This document shows, one piece after another, positions 1 through 7,800 of a stretch of DNA of 15,581 nucleotides. Below the pieces are notes generated by a model that was given only the letters and a program-made list of their open reading frames with translations, was not told where the DNA came from and made no database searches. The translations under genes and the position numbers were made by a program. Each line of letters begins with the position of its first letter. Position 1 is the stretch's first letter. Source of the DNA: Treponema sp. (GTDB lineage Bacteria > Spirochaetota > Spirochaetia > Treponematales > Breznakiellaceae); the NCBI GenBank assembly GCA_031275035.1, contig JAISPH010000003.1, positions 1-15,581 of the forward strand. Direction: 5' to 3'.

Positions 1-280
1 CCGGTTCCCGCAGCCGGAGGCCCAGGAATTCGGCGTCCGCCCCGAATATCCAGGCGGTCCGTGTTACGCCGATAGCGGCCGCCTTGAGTTCTATCTTTTG
101 GGTGTTGATGTCGTCGCAATGATGATTGCGGACTATATCGGTGTTATGGGGCAGGGGCAGTTCCCGGGCGTAAGGCAGGGTGCGGTTCCGGCAGCTTGTT
201 TCAAGCAGGGTTTGCAATTCTGCAAGCCATTGCGCGGGGGAATAGGGCTTGAGGGCTTTCATGACAACCGAGGCTTTCAT
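1..280 (-). CDS. Partial unknown protein, N-terminal 93 residues
   Basis: The reverse strand is open from an ATG at 280 to the window edge, so only the first 93 codons are visible. The start is chosen because GGAG (288-291) sits 7 bases upstream; a second in-frame ATG at codon 7 is less well placed. The visible part begins MKASVVMKALKPYSPAQW and includes NHHCDDINTQKIELKAAA. I see no signal peptide, membrane segment or motif I can name. The gene lies 62 bases downstream of the ArdC-domain gene on the same strand and is probably co-transcribed with it. That suggests a plasmid or conjugative-element function, but this is only inference from position. Confidence 0.7.
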   Translation of the reverse strand, partial: MKASVVMKALKPYSPAQWLAELQTLLETSCRNRTLPYARELPLPHNTDIVRNHHCDDINTQKIELKAAAIGVTRTAWIFGADAEFLGLRLREP

Positions 281-342
281 GGGGCGGCTCCTTCGGCGCG
301 GGGCGCGTAAAGGCCGCCTGCCGGCGCTGACGGCATCGCGGG

Positions 343-1185
343 TCAGCGTTCCATAAAGGGATCGGCGGCGGCAGGCGAAGGGCTTTTTTGCCGGTTTTCC
401 CCGGATCGTTGTTTCGTGATTTCCGGAATCATCTGTTTGCAGTAGCTTGACGCCTTGCTTCCCAGACGGTTCAGGTTAAAAGGATTTATGTGCCCCTCGG
501 TGTTGCGCTCGAAAATGAAGTCTTTAGTTTTCCGGGCGAATTCCGCCGCCTGTTGGGGGGAAACCCTGAAAGGCCGCTCCAGGGACACGGCGGCCAGGTA
601 CTGCCCCAGGTAAACTTCGGGGTCGGAAGAGGAACAGGTAAGCGCCGGCCCCTTCGCCGGTTTTCCCGCGGGCTTGTACTGTTCCCCGTATTTCTCCCTG
701 AGATAAGTTTCCCGGTTTTGGGAAAGATATTCGGCGTAGGAACGGATCGCTTCGGGGTTGTTCACCTGGGCGATGTTGAAAAGCCTCACGCTTTTCTGTT
801 CGCCTTCAATCCGGAAATTAAGGGTAATGCCTTTCGAGCCCTTTTTGAGACGGGTTCTCTGGCCGGTGAAACCGGCGGCCTTCTCCACCTGGTCAAAGGT
901 GCAGTATTCGGCCGTGGGGAACCCGTTCAGCTTCTGGAAAATCTTCAGTAAAAGCTGGCTGGAACCGCGGTAGGTGGTATTGTTCACCGCGTTGCGGGCC
1001 GGCAGGGTGTCGGCGAATCCGTTCTTCCCGGGGAGGCAGGAAAGGGTGCCCGAGTCAAGGGCGGCGATAAACTGCTTGCGTTCATACTTGGCGCGGATAA
1101 TCGCCAGGTCGTTTTGGCTGGCACCGGAAAAGTCGGCGGGAAGGGCGTTCTGTTCGCCGGGGGAAGGGTTGGGGGAATCTGGCAT
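343..1185 (-). CDS. ArdC N-terminal-domain (DUF1738-like) protein
   Basis: This 280-residue protein carries the hallmarks of the ArdC N-terminal ssDNA-binding domain. These are PARNAVNNTTYRGSSQLLL (about residues 62-80, matching the family pattern of an N-x-x-T-x-x-x-YRG-x-N-x-L-L-L block), a basic RLKKGSKGI block (about 112-120) and SVRLFNIAQ (about 132-140). Known ArdC proteins protect incoming plasmid DNA and usually end in a zincin-like metalloprotease domain with HExxH. No HExxH is visible here, so only the DNA-binding half is recognisable. The C-terminal 100 residues are of unknown function and end in a low-complexity tail. The start has AGAGG (minus-strand) about 6 bases upstream. It marks this end of the window as mobile-element-like. 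It is followed by the partial gene at 1-280 and is divergent from the gene at 1343. Confidence 0.75.
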   Translation of the reverse strand: MPDSPNPSPGEQNALPADFSGASQNDLAIIRAKYERKQFIAALDSGTLSCLPGKNGFADTLPARNAVNNTTYRGSSQLLLKIFQKLNGFPTAEYCTFDQVEKAAGFTGQRTRLKKGSKGITLNFRIEGEQKSVRLFNIAQVNNPEAIRSYAEYLSQNRETYLREKYGEQYKPAGKPAKGPALTCSSSDPEVYLGQYLAAVSLERPFRVSPQQAAEFARKTKDFIFERNTEGHINPFNLNRLGSKASSYCKQMIPEITKQRSGENRQKSPSPAAADPFMER

Positions 1186-1216
1186 GGGAAACCTCTTACT
1201 TTCGCTTTCGGAGTGG

Positions 1217-1239
1217 TTGGCCGGCTTTTACCCGGCCAA
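1217..1239. repeat. G+C-rich inverted repeat in divergent gap
   Basis: TTGGCCGG and CCGGCCAA are perfect 8-base arms around a 7-base spacer. The element lies 32 bases upstream of the ArdC-domain start, so it would fall in that gene's leader or promoter. It has no T-run and is not a terminator for either flanking gene. Next to it, ACGTAC occurs twice (1240-1245 and 1247-1252). It could be a regulator site or an mRNA hairpin. Confidence 0.45.
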
Positions 1240-1284
1240 ACGTACAACGTACTCTCCCAAAGTAAGGGCGTCCCGCACATTAAC

Positions 1285-1308
1285 CAATATGGAAATTATT
1301 CCATATTG
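1285..1308. promoter_or_regulatory. Perfect 10-bp dyad, candidate operator
   Basis: CAATATGGAA and TTCCATATTG form a perfect inverted repeat with a 4-base ATTA spacer, in the gap between the divergent ArdC-domain gene and the 1343 gene. The symmetry and A+T-rich centre are typical of a dimeric repressor site, and its place between divergent genes would allow control of both. It is not followed by a T-run. The repressor is not identifiable in the window. Confidence 0.5.
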
Positions 1309-1342
1309 ATGAAATTACCGGATGGGGGAAAATAAGATCGCC

Positions 1343-1837
1343 ATGCTGAACGTGCATATACCCAAGAATTCCTTCTTTACCCTCTACGCGAAGGGAAAAA
1401 TCGAATACAAACAGACCGTGGAGTACCTGGGAACCTTCATCCGCTTTGACGGGGTAGTTATCCTCTTTTACAAATACCCCCACCACCGCCGCGCCTATAT
1501 CGTGAGGAGCAGCGGGGAACTGCGGAACTACCCTGCCGTAAGCCTCCCCAACGTGAAACAGCAGGTCGGCGTCATCTACCGGGCGACAGGCCGCCGGGTG
1601 GACATACTGCGCAACGTCTACTGGAACCTGGAGCAGGAGGGCGGGGAAAAAGTCTATACCTACGGCACCTTATTCTGGCAGAAGGTAGGCTGCCTCCTGG
1701 ATAATTTCCATAATTTGAAATCTGCGGCGAGCAAGGGGAACCTTATTTTACTAAACAGGGAATACAGGCGGGATTATCCTTGCCGGGCGGCGTCTCCGGC
1801 CGGGGCGCGGGGCGAACATATAGGACAAGAGGAGTAA
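1343..1837 (+). CDS. Unknown 164-aa protein divergent from ArdC gene
   Basis: I do not recognise this protein. It begins MLNVHIPKNSFFTLYAKGKI and looks like a soluble, mixed alpha/beta protein with many aromatic residues (YLGTFIRFDGVVILFYKYPHH). It has no signal peptide or membrane helix. A longer version starting at an in-frame ATG at 1322 is possible. I prefer 1343 because GGGGGA (1324-1329) lies upstream of it, although about 13 bases away, which is long, while nothing resembling a ribosome-binding site precedes 1322. The C-terminal ~25 residues (from RRDYPCRAASPAGARGE) look like non-conserved read-out. The gene is oriented away from the ArdC-domain gene and shares its regulatory gap. Confidence 0.6.
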   Translation: MLNVHIPKNSFFTLYAKGKIEYKQTVEYLGTFIRFDGVVILFYKYPHHRRAYIVRSSGELRNYPAVSLPNVKQQVGVIYRATGRRVDILRNVYWNLEQEGGEKVYTYGTLFWQKVGCLLDNFHNLKSAASKGNLILLNREYRRDYPCRAASPAGARGEHIGQEE

Positions 1838-1866
1838 TTTGGCTTAAAGTTTTTTCAGAGTATACC

Positions 1867-1895
1867 TTGACATTGAAGATATAAATTATTATAAA
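1867..1895 (+). promoter_or_regulatory. Near-consensus sigma-70 promoter for the toxin-44 operon
   Basis: TTGACA (1867-1872) is followed after exactly 17 bases by TATAAA (1890-1895), which matches the vegetative consensus at 11 of 12 positions. Transcription would begin near 1902 and give a leader of about 155 bases before the start at 2058. It is the best promoter visible on the plus strand and lies just after the end of the 1343 gene. Confidence 0.7.
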
Positions 1896-1900
1896 CAACG

Positions 1901-1932
1901 GCAGCTGTTCGGTTGCCCCTTTTTGGGGCTGC
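1901..1932 (+). other. Leader hairpin with alternative pairing
   Basis: GCCCC (1915-1919), a five-T loop and GGGGC (1925-1929) form a perfect short hairpin at the very start of the predicted transcript. GCAGC (1901-1905) could instead pair with GCTGC (1928-1932), which overlaps the right arm of the first hairpin, so the two structures exclude each other. It has no T-run after it and is not a classical terminator, though it could also mark the end of the upstream 1343 gene. Confidence 0.4.
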
Positions 1933-1991
1933 TTTAGGCGGTTAGGGACTGAAGACTTTACGTTTAAATAGAAAACCGTACTGTTTATCGC

Positions 1992-2012
1992 AGGAATTCG
2001 GGCAGAATTCCT
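1992..2012. repeat. 8-bp perfect inverted repeat upstream of the toxin operon
   Basis: AGGAATTC and GAATTCCT are separated by GGGCA. The element lies about 45 bases before the first start codon of the operon and within the predicted leader. It could be an operator or an RNA hairpin; no other copy was noticed in the window. Confidence 0.4.
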
Positions 2013-2057
2013 ATGTGCTTGAATAGAAGTTACAAATAATGGAACATGGAGAATGTT

Positions 2058-2468
2058 ATGATAATGGAACAGAAAGATATTGACAGGGAACTTGAGAATT
2101 CAAAAATTGGTGATGAAGTGGTCTTGGATGTACGGCTTTCTGATTTTCGGAAGGGAATAAAAATAACAAGAATGTGCCGGAAAATTGTTTTTATGTTACA
2201 TACTACCATTCAGGTGGAATTAGAAATCGATCCGCGGGATGTTTCTTCATTCGAGGACAAATATATACTGTTCAGTACCGATGAAGCGCGGTCTTATTAT
2301 AAAGAACTTATTGTAAAAGATGATAAAATCAGCGGTGATCATAAAATAACGCTTGAATATGATAGAATTAATAAGGATTTACGGTATTCATTAAAAATAG
2401 ATTTAGGATCGGAGAATGAAGCATATTTTCTTTTTGAAGATATGTCTTACACTGAATTATCCGGGTAA
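2058..2468 (+). CDS. Unknown 137-aa protein, first gene of the toxin-44 operon
   Basis: This acidic, soluble protein (begins MIMEQKDIDRELENSK) has alternating charged and hydrophobic stretches that suggest a mainly beta fold (EVVLDVRLSDF, QVELEIDPRDV, KITLEYDRINKDLRYSLKID). No signal peptide or membrane segment is seen and I do not recognise a family. The start at 2058 is chosen over the ATG at 2046 because GGAG (2048-2051) sits 6 bases before it. The gene lies 20 bases upstream of the toxin-44 gene and shares its A+T-rich base use, so the two are almost certainly co-transcribed. A role as toxin adaptor, chaperone or second immunity protein is possible but is only inferred from position. Confidence 0.65.
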   Translation: MIMEQKDIDRELENSKIGDEVVLDVRLSDFRKGIKITRMCRKIVFMLHTTIQVELEIDPRDVSSFEDKYILFSTDEARSYYKELIVKDDKISGDHKITLEYDRINKDLRYSLKIDLGSENEAYFLFEDMSYTELSG

Positions 2469-2488
2469 TTTATTAGGAGGGTAGAGTT

Positions 2489-3541
2489 ATGGCAATAGGG
2501 GTGTGTCCGACATTTTATGAAGAAGGGTTTTTTAATTCTTTTCATGTAAAACAAAGACGGCTTATAAAGAATAAATACATATACTCTATAGACCGCTTCC
2601 ACATGGGCGGGCAAAGATACACGGAGGCTTATTTTGCTGACGACAACGGTAAATTAACTAAATCAACGCATCGACAAATTATTGCTCCAATAATGCCGGG
2701 AACATATTATTTTTTTGTATCAAAGTATGCTATTTCCAATCATGATTCTGTTTTGAATCGAAGCAATAGTGAAGAAAAGAATATAACCAATCAAATGGGA
2801 CAAGAAATTATATTGTCCTGGCCAATGTGTTATCATTCACCTGACGGCATCGAAGAAGTTGCGAAATATATTCTAGGTGAAATACAACGGAATTCTAACA
2901 GCGAAATAATTAAAAGCATCTATTATTTTAATGACTTTGAAGGCAGGCTTAAGGAATATAATAAATTACTTCCCATGCGGCAAATGTTAATAGGACCACC
3001 AAAACCCATGAAAACTGAATCCCTTGCTTCATGGGCGCTTCAAGTTGGCCCGGGGCGTGTATGGGATCACAAACCGGATATTTGTGGAGAGAGAGGGGAT
3101 TGCCATTTAGAAGATTTTGCTGTCCTGCGGCCTCTGAGAAAAGGTGATACTCCTCATCAAAGGTTCCATCATAAATATAAGGATTATGATTACTATTTTG
3201 ATATATGGTCCAATATCCATTATGGATATGTCGGCAAAGTTGGCGGTTTTGCGGACGCAGAACTTTTTAACGGAGCGGGGCTGGCACAGCTGGCCAGTGA
3301 TTTCCCGGGGCATAAAGTTCACGATGAAACCGTTACAGGTCCGCGAAAATATGATTCTATACCTGATCAAAAGACTATTGAATTTGGCATAAAACTCTTT
3401 GAAAGAACAGCAGGAAATGCCGAAAAACTGACTGTGCAAATGATTTTAGACGGACTGGAAGAACTGGGTGATACCGGTCTGTTGCGCGACTGCCGGGTAA
3501 AGCATATCTGTTTTGATGATGAAGAATTCACGCCGGCCTGA
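2489..3541 (+). CDS. Polymorphic toxin type 44 domain protein
   Basis: This 350-residue protein starts after a strong AGGAGG (2475-2480). The C-terminal half, about residues 170-310, carries the signature of the polymorphic toxin type 44 (Ntox44) domain. It has VWDHKP (191-196), then a spaced DIWSNIHYGYVG (238-249), GGFADAE (252-258) and GAGLAQ (262-267). Members are C-terminal toxin modules of bacterial competition systems and have been predicted to act as nucleases on RNA; the chemistry is not shown here. The N-terminal ~165 residues (MAIGVCPTFYEEGF, then HRQIIAPIMPGTYYFF) are unassigned and may direct delivery. They have no signal peptide and no known Rhs, VgrG, PAAR or LXG marker that I can see. 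A tail of ~40 residues follows the toxin core. It is the middle gene of a three-gene operon, and the membrane protein 12 bases downstream is the expected immunity partner. Confidence 0.8.
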   Translation: MAIGVCPTFYEEGFFNSFHVKQRRLIKNKYIYSIDRFHMGGQRYTEAYFADDNGKLTKSTHRQIIAPIMPGTYYFFVSKYAISNHDSVLNRSNSEEKNITNQMGQEIILSWPMCYHSPDGIEEVAKYILGEIQRNSNSEIIKSIYYFNDFEGRLKEYNKLLPMRQMLIGPPKPMKTESLASWALQVGPGRVWDHKPDICGERGDCHLEDFAVLRPLRKGDTPHQRFHHKYKDYDYYFDIWSNIHYGYVGKVGGFADAELFNGAGLAQLASDFPGHKVHDETVTGPRKYDSIPDQKTIEFGIKLFERTAGNAEKLTVQMILDGLEELGDTGLLRDCRVKHICFDDEEFTPA

Positions 3542-3553
3542 CAAGGCAAGAAC

Positions 3554-3934
3554 ATGAAGGAGAACGAAAATTTGTGTAAAAATTTTGTTGCCGTTTTTCT
3601 TATAACGTTATTACATTTCGGGATATTTTCCGTCTTACAGGTTCAACATTTCGATCTAATGGTTCTTCTTCTGTTTGGATTATTATTTATAATGCCAACC
3701 TTTGCGGGAACAATTATTTCGATTATTTTATTTCCAAAAACATATTTAGTAATTATAGCGCAATTATTATTTATTGCGGTTGTATATATATCGAAAATAT
3801 ACCTTAATAACAATAATATAAATATACTCAAAACAGTATTTAAGTGGGCAATAATTATTAACATTTTTTCAATCGTAATTGCTGCCTGTATTAAATTGGT
3901 CTATCCATTGTTTCGCAAATCAAGTGATTATTAA
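3554..3934 (+). CDS. Small multi-pass membrane protein, candidate immunity protein
   Basis: This 126-residue, very hydrophobic protein has about four membrane helices: near residues 10-30 (FVAVFLITLLHFGIFSVL), 34-56 (LMVLLLFGLLFIMPTFAG), 63-82 (YLVIIAQLLFIAVVYI) and 95-117 (WAIIINIFSIVIAACIKLVY). A basic, Asn-rich link (NNNNINIL) joins the last two. The gene begins 12 bases after the toxin-44 gene. The ATG at 3554 has only a weak site (AAGG) upstream. A TTG at codon 7 has GGAG (3559-3562) 9 bases before it and is an alternative start. Its placement straight after a toxin gene makes immunity the likeliest role. However, a membrane protein is unusual against a cytoplasmic nuclease, so it may instead block entry. 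No family is recognised. Confidence 0.65.
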   Translation: MKENENLCKNFVAVFLITLLHFGIFSVLQVQHFDLMVLLLFGLLFIMPTFAGTIISIILFPKTYLVIIAQLLFIAVVYISKIYLNNNNINILKTVFKWAIIINIFSIVIAACIKLVYPLFRKSSDY

Positions 3935-3998
3935 ATAATTGTCTGAAAAATTACCGCAAGGCACTATTGACATTTCACCTCAATAAAATTGCAATTAT

Positions 3999-4160
3999 TT
4001 AATTATGGAAAATATATCCTAAATCAATACAAAACAAAAAATGATTTGTAATATTCATTCCTGTAAATCTTCCCCTTCCATGTAAGACAAAAGTTTGGTT
4101 TGGATCATAAGCCCCGCCATAATAACCGCGCTTGCCGTTCGCTATCCGGGGAACCGGGTC
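3999..4160 (-). pseudogene. Orphan C-terminal tail with a duplicated 22-bp block
   Basis: Directly after the TAG (4161-4163) of the gene at 4161-4808, the same reverse-strand frame stays open for 53 codons, to a TAA at 3999-4001. Its translation includes RGYYGGAYDPNQTF. Bases 4089-4110 are identical to 4856-4877, the part of the 1060-aa gene that encodes YDPNQTF near its C-terminus (core TTTGGTTTGGATCATAA on the plus strand). The stretch therefore looks like the abandoned 3' end of a paralogue of the large effector gene, left behind by recombination or duplication. It has no start of its own. Read-through of the TAG would add it to the upstream protein, but nothing indicates that this happens. 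Confidence 0.5.
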
Positions 4161-4808
4161 CTATTCGGCTTCCGTTTCCACTTCCACATACATTTTTGTA
4201 CCTTCGTCCCAGCGCAGGCGCGTGAAAGGGGGCCAGTCCCTCCTGGAGTCTTTTAAAATGAGCAGCCCGGATTCCGTATCGTATTTTTCTATGTATGTAT
4301 TAGGATAATTCCCGCTTTCAATAATACTTTCAAATTGGTCCGTATCAGGATCGTATTCAAAAAAGAGTAGGAAGGTTCCATTACCGCCATAGCCAGGGAG
4401 GTATACTTCATCCCTGCCGTTCCCGTTTAAATCGCAGGCATATCCAAACCGGTAACCTTTGTAGTCAATCCGTTTGCCCAAACCTTCCAAAATCACAATG
4501 GATGAATCATATAAGTATGCGCCGGAACTATACGGAATTTCATAGGGTTTTATACTCCCCCTATCGCCTCCGGGAATGACAAAACAAACGGCTTTACCTA
4601 TCTTCGAGACACCTCGCCTTTGGGTGTCATGGTACAGGCACAATACCTCCCGGTAACCGGAACCGGTAAAATTCCCTTCCGTCTGCGACACAATCTCGTG
4701 TCCGGGAAAATAGCTCTCCAACTGTTCCTGCTCCCGGTTTGAAAGGCCCTCCCCAAACAGCCGGCTTACGGAAAAAACCAGAAATAAAACAAGCCATTCT
4801 TTCCTCAT
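4161..4808 (-). CDS. Exported FG-GAP-like protein, candidate periplasmic immunity protein
   Basis: The ATG at 4808 (MRKEWLVLFLVFSVSRLFG) is chosen because AGGAGGG (4815-4821) sits 6 bases upstream. An in-frame ATG at 4832 would overlap the previous gene and lacks a site. The 215-residue product has a signal peptide of about 18 residues with no lipobox cysteine, so it should be periplasmic. A central ACDLNGNGRDEVYLPGYGG segment has the D-x-N-x-x-x-x-D/E pattern of FG-GAP or VCBS-type calcium-binding loops, followed by strand-rich sequence (FLLFFEYDPDTDQFESI). The ribosome-binding site overlaps the stop codon of the 1060-aa hydrolase gene, so translation is probably coupled. A periplasmic partner coupled to a peptidoglycan-hydrolase-like effector is what an immunity protein would look like. 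This is inference, and no known immunity family is recognised. Confidence 0.7.
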   Translation of the reverse strand: MRKEWLVLFLVFSVSRLFGEGLSNREQEQLESYFPGHEIVSQTEGNFTGSGYREVLCLYHDTQRRGVSKIGKAVCFVIPGGDRGSIKPYEIPYSSGAYLYDSSIVILEGLGKRIDYKGYRFGYACDLNGNGRDEVYLPGYGGNGTFLLFFEYDPDTDQFESIIESGNYPNTYIEKYDTESGLLILKDSRRDWPPFTRLRWDEGTKMYVEVETEAE

Positions 4809-4814
4809 GATTAA

Positions 4815-4821
4815 CCCTCCT
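4815..4821 (-). promoter_or_regulatory. Ribosome-binding site overlapping the upstream stop codon
   Basis: AGGAGGG on the minus strand shares bases with the TAG stop (4820-4822) of the 1060-aa gene and lies 6 bases from the ATG at 4808. It fixes the start of the exported protein at 4808 rather than 4832 and implies coupled expression of the pair. Confidence 0.75.
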
Positions 4822-7800
4822 ATTGTATACACTTTATCTTTGATGTATCAAAGGTAAAAGTTTGGTTTGGATCATAATAATAGCATATCTGTTTTATATT
4901 TATTAAGTAAAACCCTTCCCTGGAAGGTTTTACGCCGACCGTACCTCCAACGTTAGCCAGCCGCGGGCCTTCACTTGTTTGAAAGTCGTTATACCCGGGC
5001 CTCACCGTCGCCATATGCCCCGATTCACCGGCCGCCTTGTTCTCCCAGGCGGCGGCAACGGTCCAGCCCTCATTGGCCTTTTCCTGGGCTTCTTTGGGTT
5101 CCAGTTCTTTTAAGCTTCCCCCGGGTTTCGCCATTTCCGCAAGTCTCCTGGCCGCATGGTTGGCATTTGTCTTATCCCTTCTGCCTTCCTTGTATAATCC
5201 CGCTGTATGAAACCCCGGCGCCTCCAGCACGTCGAATGTAGCCTGATTGCACCAGGTGGCCCACGGCCGTCCTGCTTTATAGTTGTACGATCCCTCGGTA
5301 CGGGGCTGGGATTGCCCCGCGCTCATTACCAGATCCTGCGCCTTAATCAGATTACCTACAGCCAGCAGGCGCGGGTTAACCTTGTCCAGTTGATCCAAAA
5401 AATAGGCCGGATGCAGAAACCACAGATTGTTTTCGCCGGGTTTTATGCCTTCGATGTTTTTAATAAATTCCCAGACATCCGTCGCTTCTACCGTTTCCAG
5501 CAGTACCCGCTGGTGATCCTGGTCAAAACCGGAAAAATGCAGCCTGGCCTTAGCGTTGTCGTATTTCGTTTTATCAAACTCAAGGGGGTGTTTGCAGGCT
5601 ATCCGCCGTTTGTATTTGACCAATTCCGCGTCTTCTATCGCTTCCCCTATCCGGCTTTCCATAAGGGATTTTATGTCAATATCGCAAATAATATCCCCCC
5701 TGGTGTTGGTGTCCTCTTCCGCCAGTTGTATGAAATCTTTGCCCCACCCGGTATGCCCCTCAAGTATGTTCTCTTTGGAAAAAAGGGCCAGGTCGTAGAA
5801 AAAATCCTGCCGGGAATGGGGAACGGGAGCGGGGAGCCCCAGAACCGTGCCGGCGCCGATCCTAACCGCCCTCTCCCCGCCGGCGGCAAAGGAACGGTAT
5901 TTCTCGTTAAAGGTCATTCTTGCTTTTACGTCCTCAATTTTTTTAATATGCACAAACCGCACCACATGCGCATCGTCCCTCTCGTCCGCGTCGCTTGTGC
6001 CGCCCGCATCCTTAACCTTATAAAAACCCGGCTCCGGATTTATCAGCAGCCCCTCGGGTTCGGCCAACTCAAATTCCATGCTGTCTGTCAGAACCTTCCG
6101 GGTATTGCAGTCTTTAACGGAGTCTTTAGCCTGTACCTCGTCATACACCATAAACCCGGTTTCCGAACCGTTCCCGGGCGGCTCGCTGACTATTCCGCGC
6201 AAACTGTAACGCCGGGGCTTTATCTTTGCGGCTTCAATAAACATATCGTAACTTATCTTCTCCCCGCTGTTTGACCTGTCCAGTAAAAACAGCCGGCAGG
6301 GAATAAACCCTATTCCTTTTAAGAAATCTCCTGCCGAACCGGGGTTCCCGCTGCCGGGTATTTCTATATAATCCTGTGTACCGCCCTCGCCCCCGGGATT
6401 CAGTTCGGTCATTTTTCCCGCCTTGAACGCTTTTATCCCGGTTTTGTCTTTCTTTTCTAACCGGGCAAAAAAATCTTCCCCGACAAAATATGAACTTACC
6501 GGTTCATTATTGTAATAAAAGACATAGGGACTGAATTCCCCATTGACCGGATCGAATAAAAAAGTATCTTCCCGGCCCCCTTTTACAACAACGACATACT
6601 TCAGTTTGTCCTCCGGCTTTTCAGCCGGCCCAATCACCGCCCCCCGCCGCGGTAATATTTTTGCCGGGTTATTAGCATCCAATCCCGAAAGATTATGGAG
6701 CCTGTTTAAATATTCCCCTCCTCCCTTTTTAATAAAATCTTCAAACGCTACAAATTTGTATGCCAAGCCATTATCATCATCGGCGGACGCAAAGACATAG
6801 GGACAGTGGGTGTACGTGGTGCCCCCGGGCTTCAAAACAGTGTGGCCCGGTCCGGCCTTTTCGCAGGTATATTTACTAAAAATATTCCGATCCCCCAGTC
6901 CCTGTATTGCCCGGTCAACCGCATCTTTGTTCGCCAATGTTCCAAAGTCAATCCCCGGCATGTAAAGCCAGCCTTCTATGCTTGATGATATTGCCGTTTC
7001 GCTGATTCTGATTTTGACGTATTTCCCGTCCCTGTTCCATCCGTCCCTGGCCGGAGCCTGTCCGTTGTCCAGAAGGTTAAATTCCTTCCCGGCGCCGATT
7101 GTACCCAGCCGGTATACGGCGCCATCGCGGACCCGGTAAATCCCGGCCGCTTCCGGCACTGTCCACTGAATACCGCCGGCATTATCAAAGGTAACATATT
7201 TGCGTTTTATTATCTTGGGGCTTTGAATAATATCAGTAGTAGAGCGTTCATCATTCATAAACATGCAGCTAATATCATCCTCCCCGTTCTTCATTAGTAT
7301 GTTTTCATCCGTGAACAACTCGCTTCCGGCATATACTTTAACCCCCTCTATCTCGGCGCACCTGAACTCATTATCCTTATCCCCGGTTCCTGAAAATTTA
7401 AAACGGCAGTTTATATAAAAGGGCAGTTTAAAGCGGCCGCTTACTTCGCCGGGGCTGGGAACCGCAATAGGCTTGTATTCTTCCCCGAAATAATCGAATA
7501 TTTTGCCTATCTCCTGATACGGCAGCAGCCATGTGTAGAGGGTGAAAAAACAGATCTTTTTTGCATCCTGATTGTCCGGATCCACCGGTACATCGTGTTT
7601 TATCAAAACAAAACTGTCCGGTACGCCCTCCGTGGAGTTCTCGTCCTTCAGCTTAAATATTTCATGCGGCCGGTTGGAAGGCAGGCTTGTGTCTTTTTCA
7701 TACAGCTCTTTTTCTTCCCCGGTTAATATCAGGAGTTCTTCCGCGTTTATTTTCTTTTGCCGGTGTATTTCGGCATACCGGCCGCTTATCCGGCAGGCTG

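Noticed and set aside
490..951. 153-aa plus-strand frame opposite the ArdC-domain gene
   Set aside because: The reverse frame carries the ArdC motifs; this frame has no domain or ribosome site.
3966..3995. TTGACA-like promoter on the plus strand after the membrane protein
   Set aside because: The spaced -10 element is poor and no plus-strand gene follows before 8325; the downstream genes are on the minus strand.
5207..6274. 355-aa plus-strand open frame inside the 1060-aa gene
   Set aside because: It lies wholly opposite a well-supported reverse gene with recognisable domains and a promoter. Its translation shows no domain and it has no convincing ribosome site; it is an antisense shadow.
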